A DNA stretch of 64,000 nucleotides from Planctomycetes bacterium MalM25 (GTDB taxonomy: Bacteria > Planctomycetota > Planctomycetia > Pirellulales > Lacipirellulaceae), in NCBI GenBank assembly GCA_007745835.1, contig CP036424.1, forward strand, positions 2,591,968-2,655,967, read 5' to 3'. The notes beneath the pieces are model-generated. The model ran no database searches, was not told the DNA's origin, and saw only the letters and a program-made list of their open reading frames with translations. This document shows, piece by piece, positions 38,326 to 46,338 of the stretch; the stretch's first letter is position 1; each line of letters starts with the position of its first letter. The translations under genes were made by a program, and so were the position numbers.

Positions 38326-38838
38326 ATGGACCCGCAGAAGATCTTCGACTCCCTCGAACGCTTCGGCCGCCAACTGCCGGGCGTGGTGGAGGGGCTCGCC
38401 GGGGAGGACGCCCGCTGGAAACCGTCGCCACGGGACTGGTCGGTCCTGGAGGTCGTCTCGCACCTGGCGGACGAGGAGGAGCTCGACTTCCGCCGGCGTC
38501 TCCGCTGGGTGCTCGATCAGAACGAGGGCCCCTGGCCGCCGATCGACCCCGAGGGCTGGGCGGTCGAGCGGCGGTACAACGAGGGCGATCTGTCAGCGGC
38601 GACCGAACGGTTCCGCACCCAGCGGGCGAAGTCCGTGGCGTGGCTGCGGTCGCTCGGCGAGGTTAACTGGGACCTCGCCTACCAGCACCCCGAGTTCGGG
38701 CCGATCCGCGCGGGCGACCTGCTCGGGTCGTGGTGCTGCCACGACCAGTTGCACCTCCGCCAGATCACGAAGCGGCTCTACCAGCTGGCCGCCCGCGACG
38801 CGGGCGAGTACACGGTGCTCTACGCCGGGCCATGGTGA
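38326..38838 (+). CDS. DinB/YfiT-family metal-binding protein
   Basis: 170 aa, helical four-bundle. Putative metal His residues lie in SHLADEEE and HDQLHLRQ (the H..H-x3-H spacing of DinB). DinB-like proteins are often thiol S-transferases; function cannot be fixed here. Start ATG 38326; the gap before it carries G-rich near-repeats. It converges with the GH16 gene across two hairpins. Confidence 0.82.
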   Translation: MDPQKIFDSLERFGRQLPGVVEGLAGEDARWKPSPRDWSVLEVVSHLADEEELDFRRRLRWVLDQNEGPWPPIDPEGWAVERRYNEGDLSAATERFRTQRAKSVAWLRSLGEVNWDLAYQHPEFGPIRAGDLLGSWCCHDQLHLRQITKRLYQLAARDAGEYTVLYAGPW

Positions 38839-38854
38839 AGTCGCGCCGTAAATC

Positions 38855-38875
38855 CCCCTCCCTCTCAGGGAGGGG
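38855..38875. repeat. GC-rich hairpin, 9-bp stem
   Basis: cccctccct / agggagggg with loop ctc. Between convergent genes; may stop transcription from both sides or be a repeat element. No U-tract on the plus strand. Confidence 0.6.
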
Positions 38876-38911
38876 CTAGGGGAGGGTAGAGCTGCGCGAC
38901 CCCTCACCCAA

Positions 38912-38932
38912 CCTCTCCCCACAGGGGAGAGG
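38912..38932. repeat. Second GC-rich hairpin, 9-bp stem
   Basis: cctctcccc / ggggagagg with loop aca, 36 bp after the first and 6 bp from the GH16 stop. Same purine/pyrimidine style. Confidence 0.6.
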
Positions 38933-38938
38933 CGTTAT

Positions 38939-39964
38939 CTACTTCTTCGCGACCGGCTCGTAGACGCGGATCCAATCGACCTTGAACGTGTGGTCGTCGG
39001 TCCGCTTCAGCTCCTCGTCGGTCGGCTGGCGACCGGCGGCGGCGTTCCAATCTTGGGCTTCCATGTTGATGACGATCTTCATCGGCTTCGACAGGCCGGT
39101 CCGTTTGCCAGACGCGTCCTTGGTATAGCCCTTCGGGTCGATGCCCCCCTTGCCGTCGACATCATCGAGCCCGCTGGTCGTCTTCACCAGCTCACCGTCG
39201 ATGTAGTACTCCAGCTCGGTCGGGCTCTTCCAGTAGACCCCCACGCGGTGGAACTTCTCGGTCCAGTAGCCGCGGCCCCGCTTCGGCTTGCGGTCACTGA
39301 CGATCCAGGTGCTGTCGTCCTTCGGCTGGTAATCTTGGAAGGGCCGGCGGATGAAGACGTGGTGACTCATGTGCAGCCGCCGCGCGAACCAGTCGGCGCG
39401 GTCGTCGTCGCCGCGGCCGCCGTAGCACTCCTGGATGTCGATCTCCTGCGTGCTGTCCTCGCTCAGCAGCCAGATGTCCGATGCGAGCACCGCGTTGGCG
39501 ACCTTCGTCTTCGCCTCGATGTAGGCCGGGTAGCGGACCGTCTCGATCGAGGTGATGCAGCCGAGCCGGGTCGCCGGGAGGTCGAGCCGCTTCGGCTTGC
39601 CGTCCGCGTCGACGCCGTGGACGAACTGCTTCGTCTCGCCCGGCTCGCGGGTGGCGCGGATCCAGAGGTTGCCCTTCGCCACGGCGACGTTCTCACGCCG
39701 CCACTCGGTCGTGCCGGGGCCCTCCCAGCCGCCGCGGAAGTAGCGGTTGGTCCACTTGTCGCTGAGGGTCGCGAACTCGGTGGTCGGCTTGTGGGTGTAG
39801 TTGAAGTCGTCCGAGACGACCTCGTTGAGCCGCCACTCCCGCCCCTCGCCCGCGTCGGCGGGGACGCGGTACCGCTTCCAATCCTGGGCGCCCGCGGCGG
39901 TCGCTATCGCCGCCATAACCAGGGTCCAAGCCCCCATTCGCAGCCTCATGGTACGCAGGTTCAT
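38939..39964 (-). CDS. Secreted GH16 beta-agarase-like enzyme
   Basis: 341 aa. Signal peptide about 1-26. GH16 catalytic motif QEIDIQECYG gives Glu174, Asp176 and Glu179; the downstream HHVFIRRPFQDYQ and the FHRVGVYWKSPTELEYYIDGE strands are typical of agar/porphyran-active GH16. No dockerin or PEP-CTERM tail, unlike the GH16 at 1348. Start ATG 39964; ATGs at codons 6 and 10 are also possible. It stands upstream (in its own direction) of an AT-richer gap where an islet begins. Confidence 0.88.
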   Translation of the reverse strand: MNLRTMRLRMGAWTLVMAAIATAAGAQDWKRYRVPADAGEGREWRLNEVVSDDFNYTHKPTTEFATLSDKWTNRYFRGGWEGPGTTEWRRENVAVAKGNLWIRATREPGETKQFVHGVDADGKPKRLDLPATRLGCITSIETVRYPAYIEAKTKVANAVLASDIWLLSEDSTQEIDIQECYGGRGDDDRADWFARRLHMSHHVFIRRPFQDYQPKDDSTWIVSDRKPKRGRGYWTEKFHRVGVYWKSPTELEYYIDGELVKTTSGLDDVDGKGGIDPKGYTKDASGKRTGLSKPMKIVINMEAQDWNAAAGRQPTDEELKRTDDHTFKVDWIRVYEPVAKK

Positions 39965-40223
39965 CGCCGCTTCTCCCGAGGGGGGGGGTTCCGAATAGAC
40001 AGCCGGGCCTCACCGGCTACCCCCGATTGTATGCAATCTGCAAGCGGGTGGCAAATCTGACGGTGCTGGGGTAGTTGCTACCTGCTGCATTGGCTAATCA
40101 ACACTTATGCACCGGCTGAAAGCACGCCATGGAGTGCATGCGACTTCGCTGTTGCACAAAATCCGCTGCTGCACATATATTCACAGTGCCACTAGACAAG
40201 CGAACACCACAAGGACGGGAGAA

Positions 40224-40397
40224 ATGCCTGCGAAAGAGCCTAATGATGGCGGCAATGTTGAACGGATTATTCGTGCAGTACCTGACTCGCTAGAAAGCGG
40301 GCAGTTCGGACAGAGCAGTGGGCGAACTGCTGACCGTGCACGGCAGATCGCTGAAGAAATAGCTAAACGCAAGGAAGCAGAAGGAGACAAGACATGA
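40224..40397 (+). CDS. Small hypothetical protein, islet gene 1
   Basis: 57 aa from ATG 40224 with AGGACGGGAG upstream. Charged and helical at the end (RQIAEEIAKRKEAEGDK). Stop overlaps the next ATG (ATGA). Visibly AT-richer than flanking genes, so likely acquired. Function unknown. An earlier in-frame ATG at 40107 would add 39 residues of poor quality. Confidence 0.5.
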   Translation: MPAKEPNDGGNVERIIRAVPDSLESGQFGQSSGRTADRARQIAEEIAKRKEAEGDKT

Positions 40398-40582
40398 GTT
40401 CGGATCGTTGGGTTCAAGAAGTAATTGAAGGGCAGTCAGCCAACAGGACTGCCAACAACGTCTCTTCGTCGCTCGAAGAGAGAGGACAATCATCTGCTGC
40501 AACAGCGCAAAGCGCTGCACAAGCGGTGAACCAAGTGCAGAATACTACGAACTCGAATAGCGGTAACTCCAAGGAGCGGTGA
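40394..40582 (+). CDS. Small Asn/Ser/Gln-rich protein, islet gene 2
   Basis: 62 aa. Starts in the ATGA overlap with gene 1; its TGA (40580-40582) overlaps the next ATG. Residues 25-55 are rich in Ala, Gln, Asn and Ser (AATAQSAAQAVNQVQNTT). No motif. Translational coupling suggests the three proteins work together. Confidence 0.5.
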   Translation: MSSDRWVQEVIEGQSANRTANNVSSSLEERGQSSAATAQSAAQAVNQVQNTTNSNSGNSKER

Positions 40583-41053
40583 TGAGTCCAGAGTGGGTCA
40601 GCGCCATATCTGCAGTTGTAACTGCTCTTACCGCGATATTTGGAGTAGCACTTGGTATTAGCCAGTTCTCCAAAGCCAACCAAAGCCTCAAGCTGAATAG
40701 CTTAGGTGTGTTGTTAAACTTGGAATGCGAACTGAATCGCTGCAAGCAACTGGTCAATGAAGCCACCAAAGAGCTTAAGGTCGAAACCGACCCAGCGAGG
40801 AAAGAGGCGTTACAAAGCTCTTTCGATCAACTTCGCGAAGACTGGTACAACACCGCTGACAGACTTGCCTACTGCAAACACCGCTGACAGACTTGCCTAC
40901 TGCATAAGGAACGGCTACATCGACAATGTGCGTATGCAGGCCGAGTACAGAAACTACTTCCTTGACATAATACGTAGCGACCCACACGCGTTTGGCGAAG
41001 GTACTGAGTGGAGGAACATCGTGGATCTCAACGGAGTGTGGCAGCGAAACTAG
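40582..41053 (+). pseudogene. Islet gene 3: membrane-anchored coiled-coil protein, broken by 28-bp duplication
   Basis: As it stands the frame from ATG 40582 stops at 40887 (about 101 aa). Residues 3-27 are one TM helix (WVSAISAVVTALTAIFGVAL), then a charged helical region (CKQLVNEATKELKVE). At 40849-40904 a 28-bp unit is repeated exactly; 28 is not a multiple of three, so the frame is lost. Removing one copy joins to the frame ending at 41053 (RNGYIDNVRMQAEYRN..VWQRN), giving about 147 aa. So the older gene was probably 147 aa. Known family: none recognised. If slippage is reversible this could act as a switch. Confidence 0.7.
40849..40904 (+). repeat. Exact 28-bp tandem duplication
   Basis: Units 40849-40876 and 40877-40904 are identical (aacaccgctgacagactt..). 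Confidence 0.95.
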
Positions 41054-41057
41054 CTGC

Positions 41058-42740
41058 TCACTCATCCGTCACGCACCCCTCCGACGCGCTCTTCACGTTC
41101 TTGATGTACTTGTAAAGCGTGCCGCGGGTCGCCTTATAGGCGGGGGCGGTCCAGGTCGCTTTCCGCTTGGCCCACTCTGCGTCGGGGAGGTCGACGGTGA
41201 TCTGGTTCGCCTCGGCATCGAGGACCATGCGGTCACCGTTCTGCACCAGGGCGATCGGCCCGCCGGCCTGGGCCTCGGGCGTCACGTGGCCGACGATGAA
41301 GCCGTGGCTGCCGCCGCTGAAGCGGCCGTCGGTGATGAGGGCGACGTCCTGGCCGAGGCCCGCGCCCATGATGGCGCTGGTGGGGGTGAGCATCTCCGGC
41401 ATGCCGGGGCCCCCCTGCGGGCCCTCGTAGCGGATGATGACGACGTCCCCCTTGTTGATCTGCTTCTGCTCCAGGGCGGCGAGCATCTCCTCTTCCGAGT
41501 CGAAGCAGTTGGCCACGCCCTCGAAGCGGAGGCCCTCCTTGCCCGTGATCTTCGCCACGGCGCCGTCGGGGCAGAAGTTGCCCCGCATGACGCGGAGGTG
41601 GCCCGACTCCTTGAGCGGCTTGTCGACCGGCATGACGATCTTCTGCCCCTCGGCGAGGCCGGGAAGGTCGGCGAGGTTCTCCTCGACCGTCTTGCCCGTG
41701 CAGGTCATCTGCGAGCCGTCGAGGTGGCCCGCTTCGAGCAGGTGCTTCATCACCGCCGGCGTGCCGCCAACCTCGTGCAGTTCCTCCTGGACGTACTTGC
41801 CGGAGGGCTTCAGGTCGGCCAGGTAGGGCGTCTCGTCGGCAAGGCGCTGGAAGTCGTCGAGCGACAGCTCGACGTCGAACGCCCGGGCCATCGCCAGAAG
41901 GTGCAGCACGGCGTTGGTCGAGCCGCCGGTGACCATGATGTACTTGATCGCGTTCTCGAACGACGCCCGCGTGACGAGGTCGCGCGGCTTGAGGTCCTTC
42001 TCCAGCAAGAGCTTGATCACCTCGCCCGCCCGGTGGCACTCGGCCTTCTTGTCGGGGTGCTCCGCCGGGATGCTGGAGGAGTACGGCAAGCTCAATCCCA
42101 TGACCTCGATGGCGGAGGCCATCGTGTTGGCCGTGTACATGCCGCCGCACGCGCCGGCGCCGGGGCAGCTCTTCTGAACAATCTCCTTCCGCTCTTCCTC
42201 GGTGATGCGCCCCGCGAGCCACTCACCGTAGCACTGGAAGGCGGAGACGATGTCGCGTTTCTCTCCCTCGGCGGTGAACTTGGTGAAGCCCGGCTTGATG
42301 GTGCCGCCGTAGACCATGATCGAGGGGCGGTTGAGCCGGCCCATCGCCATGACGCAGCCCGGCATGTTCTTGTCGCAGCCCGGCAGGGTCACGAGGCCGT
42401 CGTACCACTGGGCGGCGACGACCGTCTCGATCGAGTCGGCGATCAGGTCGCGTGACTGGAGCGAGTACGACATGCCGCTCGTGCCCATCGAGATGCCGTC
42501 CGACACGCCGATCGTGTTGAACCGCAGGCCGACCAGCCCGGCGGGCGCCATGCCGCTCTTCACCTCGCCGGCGAGGTCCATCAGGTGCATGTTGCAGCTG
42601 TTGCCCTCGTACCAGACGCTCGCGATGCCGACCTGCGGCAGGTTCATCTGCTCTTCGGTCATCCCCGTGGCGTACAGCATCGCCTGGCTGGCGCCCTGGG
42701 ACTTCGGCTGGGTGATCTTGCTGGAGTACTTATTGAGCAT
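41058..42740 (-). CDS. ilvD: Dihydroxy-acid dehydratase
   Basis: 560 aa from ATG 42740. IlvD makes 2-keto acids for valine, leucine and isoleucine with an iron-sulfur cluster. Ligand regions: GNSCNMH (Cys49), [10 protein letters not shown] (Cys122) and [12 protein letters not shown] (Cys198). Late GGPGMPEML and [12 protein letters not shown] are family marks. Extra frame upstream of 42740 is shadow. Its stop is 4 nt from the converging broken islet gene. No ilvC or leu genes nearby and no leader attenuator seen. Confidence 0.95.
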   Translation of the reverse strand: MLNKYSSKITQPKSQGASQAMLYATGMTEEQMNLPQVGIASVWYEGNSCNMHLMDLAGEVKSGMAPAGLVGLRFNTIGVSDGISMGTSGMSYSLQSRDLIADSIETVVAAQWYDGLVTLPGCDKNMPGCVMAMGRLNRPSIMVYGGTIKPGFTKFTAEGEKRDIVSAFQCYGEWLAGRITEEERKEIVQKSCPGAGACGGMYTANTMASAIEVMGLSLPYSSSIPAEHPDKKAECHRAGEVIKLLLEKDLKPRDLVTRASFENAIKYIMVTGGSTNAVLHLLAMARAFDVELSLDDFQRLADETPYLADLKPSGKYVQEELHEVGGTPAVMKHLLEAGHLDGSQMTCTGKTVEENLADLPGLAEGQKIVMPVDKPLKESGHLRVMRGNFCPDGAVAKITGKEGLRFEGVANCFDSEEEMLAALEQKQINKGDVVIIRYEGPQGGPGMPEMLTPTSAIMGAGLGQDVALITDGRFSGGSHGFIVGHVTPEAQAGGPIALVQNGDRMVLDAEANQITVDLPDAEWAKRKATWTAPAYKATRGTLYKYIKNVKSASEGCVTDE

Positions 42741-42846
42741 GACGGGTTGGGTCGTTGGAGAGCGAGCGAAGGTTTCCTTAGTTGAGGGAGAACAGTCTAG
42801 CCGGTAGGGGTTCGCGCCGGAGGGGGCGTGGAGGAGACTCCTCCGC

Positions 42847-43485
42847 ATGAGCCAGCCCCCCGAGTTCCTGTATTTTGACCTGGGCAAAGTCCTGCTCGAC
42901 TTCGACCACGCCCGCATGGTGCGGCAGATGGCCGGCGTGGCGGGGGTGTCGGAAGAGGCGATGCGGGCCGCCCTGATGCCCAGCGGCGACCCGACCGAGG
43001 GCGATCAGCAATGGGCCCTCGAAGCGGGCCAGCTCAGCGAGGACGCCTACTACGAGGGGCTGTGCGAACGCCTGGGCGTGCGGCCGCCGCGGGCCGAGTT
43101 CGAGCTCGCGGCGAGCGACATCTTCACGCCGATCCAGGCCTCGCTCGACCTCGTGACCCGGCTCCACGCGGCGGGCCACCGGATGGGGATCCTGTCGAAC
43201 ACCAACTCGATCCACTGGCGGTTCTTCCTGGACGGCCGCTACCCGGAGCTGATCGACGCCTTCGAGATCAAGCTCGGCAGCTTCGAGGTCGGCTCGATGA
43301 AGCCCGACCCGGTGATCTACCTGTCGGCAATCGAGCTGGCGGGCGTCCCTGCCGAGCGGGTCTTCTTCACGGACGATAAGCCCGAGAACATCGCGGGCGC
43401 GATGGCGGTCGGCATCGACGCCGTGCCGTTCACCGACACCGCGTCGCTGGTCGATGAGTTGAATCAGCGCGGCGTGCCGTGCTAG
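42847..43485 (+). CDS. HAD-superfamily hydrolase (YihX-like)
   Basis: 212 aa. Motif I is FDLGKVL (Asp11 nucleophile; Gly13 where many HADs have a second Asp), motif II SNTN, motif III Lys in MKPDP and motif [10 protein letters not shown]. The DxG form is usual in YihX-type sugar-phosphate phosphatases. Divergent from ilvD; 86 bp before the heptosyltransferase gene on the same strand. Confidence 0.84.
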   Translation: MSQPPEFLYFDLGKVLLDFDHARMVRQMAGVAGVSEEAMRAALMPSGDPTEGDQQWALEAGQLSEDAYYEGLCERLGVRPPRAEFELAASDIFTPIQASLDLVTRLHAAGHRMGILSNTNSIHWRFFLDGRYPELIDAFEIKLGSFEVGSMKPDPVIYLSAIELAGVPAERVFFTDDKPENIAGAMAVGIDAVPFTDTASLVDELNQRGVPC

Positions 43486-43571
43486 CACGACACGCACGAT
43501 CCGCGTTGCTGGCGCCGGGCGATCGCGGATAGACTCTGCGTCTCACTAGCCCACTCGCCGGAGCCGCAAGG

Positions 43572-44627
43572 ATGCGACTCGGAATCTTCTTGCCGAACTG
43601 GATCGGCGACGCCGTCATGGCGACGCCCGCCCTCGACTCGCTCCGCGAACTCGCCGGGCCGCAGGGCCATGTCGTTGGCGTGATGCGGCCGTATGTGGCC
43701 GACGTGGTCGAAGGCCTCGGGGTGATCGACCGGGCCGTCTTCTACAAGCCGAAGGCGAAGGACGCCGCGCACCGCGCCAGCGCCGTCATCGAGACGCTCC
43801 GCGAGGAGCGGCTCGACGCGATCGTCCTGATGACCAACTCGCTGCGAACCGCCTGGCTTGCGTGGCGGAGCGGGGCGGGGGAGCAGATCGGCTACGAGCG
43901 CGACCAGCGTTCTTGGCTGCTGACGACCCGCCTGCGTGAACCGACCAAGCGGGGCAAGCGCGCTCCGCTGCCGGCGATCGATTCCTACCTGAACCTCGCC
44001 TACGCCGCCGGCGGTGAGTGGCGCTCGCCGACGATGCGCCTCGCCACAACCGGCGCCGACGAACGGGCCGCCGACGCGGCGTGGGAGCGGCTCGGTTTGC
44101 CCGAGGGCGAGCGGGTCGTCGTCTTCAACACGGGCGGCGCCTACGGCGACGCCAAGGGCTGGCCCGCCGAGCACTTCGGCGAGCTCGCGAAGCGGATCAT
44201 CGCGGATGGCAACCTGAGTGTGCTAATCAACTGCGGCCCCGGCGAGCGCGAGACCGCCGCGAAGATCGCCACGCTCGCCGACTCGCCCCGCGTGCGGAGC
44301 CTCGGCGAGATGGAAGACCTGCCGATCGGCCTCTCCAAAGCGGTGATCGCGCGGTCGCGGATGCTGGTGAGCACCGACAGCGGCCCCCGCTTCTTCGGCA
44401 TCGCCTTCGGCAAGCCGGTCGTGAGCCTCTTCGGGCCGACCGACCCGGGCGTCACCCGCACGCACTACGACGGCGAACAGCCCCTCTCGCTCTCGCTCGA
44501 CTGCCAGTTCTGCTGGAAGCGGGAGTGTCCGCTGGGGCATCACCGCTGCATGACCGAGTTGTCGGTCGACCGGGTTCACAACGCGGTTGCAAGCCAACTC
44601 GACCGAGGAGCCCGACATGCCGCCTGA
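43572..44627 (+). CDS. ADP-heptose:LPS heptosyltransferase-like (GT9)
   Basis: 351 aa, WaaF-type. GT9 transfers heptose to the LPS inner core at the cytosolic face. N-terminal FLPNWIGDAVMATPAL and C-terminal VSTDSGPRFFGIAFGKPVVSLFGPTDP are the family's two halves. A Cys pair (CQFCWKRECPLGHHRCM) near the end resembles the metal-like knot of some WaaF proteins. Its 3' end overlaps the GT4 gene by 11 nt. Confidence 0.88.
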   Translation: MRLGIFLPNWIGDAVMATPALDSLRELAGPQGHVVGVMRPYVADVVEGLGVIDRAVFYKPKAKDAAHRASAVIETLREERLDAIVLMTNSLRTAWLAWRSGAGEQIGYERDQRSWLLTTRLREPTKRGKRAPLPAIDSYLNLAYAAGGEWRSPTMRLATTGADERAADAAWERLGLPEGERVVVFNTGGAYGDAKGWPAEHFGELAKRIIADGNLSVLINCGPGERETAAKIATLADSPRVRSLGEMEDLPIGLSKAVIARSRMLVSTDSGPRFFGIAFGKPVVSLFGPTDPGVTRTHYDGEQPLSLSLDCQFCWKRECPLGHHRCMTELSVDRVHNAVASQLDRGARHAA

Positions 44628-45723
44628 ACCGCAAGCGGGTCGCCCGATCCGCGTGCTGACGGTCGGCATGAAGCCGGCCGTGAACGAGGCCCTCGCCGAG
44701 CGGGACGACCTCGAAGTCGCCGCCCTGACCCAGGGCGAGACGGAGGCCAAGCTGCAGGGCCGGCTGCGGGTGCTGCCTTATGCGCTGCGCGCCAAAGTCT
44801 CAACGGCCGCGGCCCGTGGCGTGCGCGAGGCGGCCGCCGCTTGGCGGCCCGATGTGGTGCAAACGTATGGGTCGCGCCCGCTGGCGCACACGACGCTCGC
44901 CTTCACCGGTCGCCGTGATCGGCCGCCGATCGTCTCCTACCGGGGGGTGACGAGCGTCCCTTCGCGGCTTCGCCTGGAGGACTGGATCACTTACTTGTCT
45001 CCGCTGGTCGATGCCCACGCTTGCGAATCGGCCGCGTCGCGCGACGGGCTGATGCAAGGTGGCGTCGATCCGACAAAGTGCTTCCTCGCCTACAACTGCC
45101 TCACGCGTCCGCCGGCTTCGGGCGTGGGACGGGAAGCCTTGGGCGAGTTCGACATCCCGGCGGACGCGACGGTCGTCGCTATGGTCGCCAACTTCCGGCG
45201 TGTGAAGGGGGGTGACGTGCTCTTGGAAGCGGCACGGCGCCTCGCCGATCTGCCGAACGTCTATTACCTGCTCTTAGGCGAGGTGCGGGATCGACGGCTG
45301 GTAAGTTTGGCGAACGACCCGGCCATCGCCCCCCGCGTTCGGCTCGCCGGCTTCCGCGCCGACGCGATGGACTTGGCGACCGCGGCCGACCTGTTCGTCA
45401 TGCCGAGCCGCGCCGAGGCGCTCTGCGTCGCGCTGCTCGAGGCGATGTCGTGCGGCGTCTGCCCGATCGTCAGCGATGCGGGCGGAATGAAGGAGGCGGT
45501 GCGCGACGGCGTCGATGGGCTGGTCGTCCCCAAGGGCTCGCCCGAGCCACTCGCCGACGCGATACGCCGACTCTGCCAGGATCCTCAAGAACGCCTCGCC
45601 AAGGGCCGCTCGGCCGCCGACCGATTCAACGCGATGTTCTCCCGAGAGGCCGTCGCCGAACGATTCGCAAGAGGCTACCGCGAGCTGCTCAATGGCGGCC
45701 TCAGGGCGCGGCAGGCAGCGTAA
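44617..45723 (+). CDS. GT4-family glycosyltransferase
   Basis: 368 aa from ATG 44617, which has GAGGAG upstream and overlaps the heptosyltransferase end. GT-B fold: second domain starts VVAMVANFRRVKGGDVLLEA and has the E-x7-E in MPSRAEALCVALLEAMSCG. Sugar donor and acceptor unknown; the overlap with a GT9 suggests a shared envelope polysaccharide path. Confidence 0.86.
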   Translation: MPPEPQAGRPIRVLTVGMKPAVNEALAERDDLEVAALTQGETEAKLQGRLRVLPYALRAKVSTAAARGVREAAAAWRPDVVQTYGSRPLAHTTLAFTGRRDRPPIVSYRGVTSVPSRLRLEDWITYLSPLVDAHACESAASRDGLMQGGVDPTKCFLAYNCLTRPPASGVGREALGEFDIPADATVVAMVANFRRVKGGDVLLEAARRLADLPNVYYLLLGEVRDRRLVSLANDPAIAPRVRLAGFRADAMDLATAADLFVMPSRAEALCVALLEAMSCGVCPIVSDAGGMKEAVRDGVDGLVVPKGSPEPLADAIRRLCQDPQERLAKGRSAADRFNAMFSREAVAERFARGYRELLNGGLRARQAA

Positions 45724-45876
45724 CCGATGCAGGCCGACCGATCGCCAGAGGGCGTTCAACCCTGACGCGCGCAACCTGCGGGAAACACCGGGTAACGGGA
45801 TCGGGGTGCCGCAGCGGGATCTAAGCTTGCTTGCCCAAGGCGGGCAAACCCTGCCCCCCCGCCCTAATGAGACACC

Positions 45877-46287
45877 ATGAACGCGCAAGTCCTGATCGTT
45901 GATGACGATCCCATGCTCCTCGCGAGCCTCCGACGCTGCCTCCAAGACCGTTACTCGATCCAGGTTGCCGAGTCTGGCGTAGAAGCCCTCAAGCACTTGG
46001 CTAACGCTGACGAGACACCGGTTGTCATCTCCGACTTACGGATGCCGGTGATGAACGGTGTTGAGTTCCTCATCCAGGCCTCGGAGATCACGCGGAACAG
46101 TCAGTTCTTGATGCTCACGGGCACCCCGAAAGACTCGGAACGCATCCGCAGCAGCCACGGCGACCTGGTCTCCCGCTTCCTCACCAAGCCTTGCAATCCT
46201 GACGACCTCGCCGCGGCGATCGATGAGGCTCTGGAGAACTACGCGCGAGCAACGTCCGCCGGCGCCCCGGTTGCCGTGCGAGCGTAG
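45877..46287 (+). CDS. Single-domain response regulator receiver
   Basis: 136 aa. Acidic pocket DDD (9-11), phospho-Asp53 in ISDLRMP, Thr in LTGTP and Lys in FLTKPC. No output domain, so it would act through protein contact or a phosphorelay. No kinase is nearby; the CheX-like phosphatase gene is 32 kb away. Start ATG 45877. Confidence 0.9.
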   Translation: MNAQVLIVDDDPMLLASLRRCLQDRYSIQVAESGVEALKHLANADETPVVISDLRMPVMNGVEFLIQASEITRNSQFLMLTGTPKDSERIRSSHGDLVSRFLTKPCNPDDLAAAIDEALENYARATSAGAPVAVRA

Positions 46288-46338
46288 GGGAGTTACCGAA
46301 CCTGAGCCCCGCCTCGGGTTTCGGCGTATAATCGCGGC

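Noticed and set aside
37036-38838. Restriction-modification locus
   Set aside because: DinB and YdeP neighbours are not nucleases; no second R-M gene.
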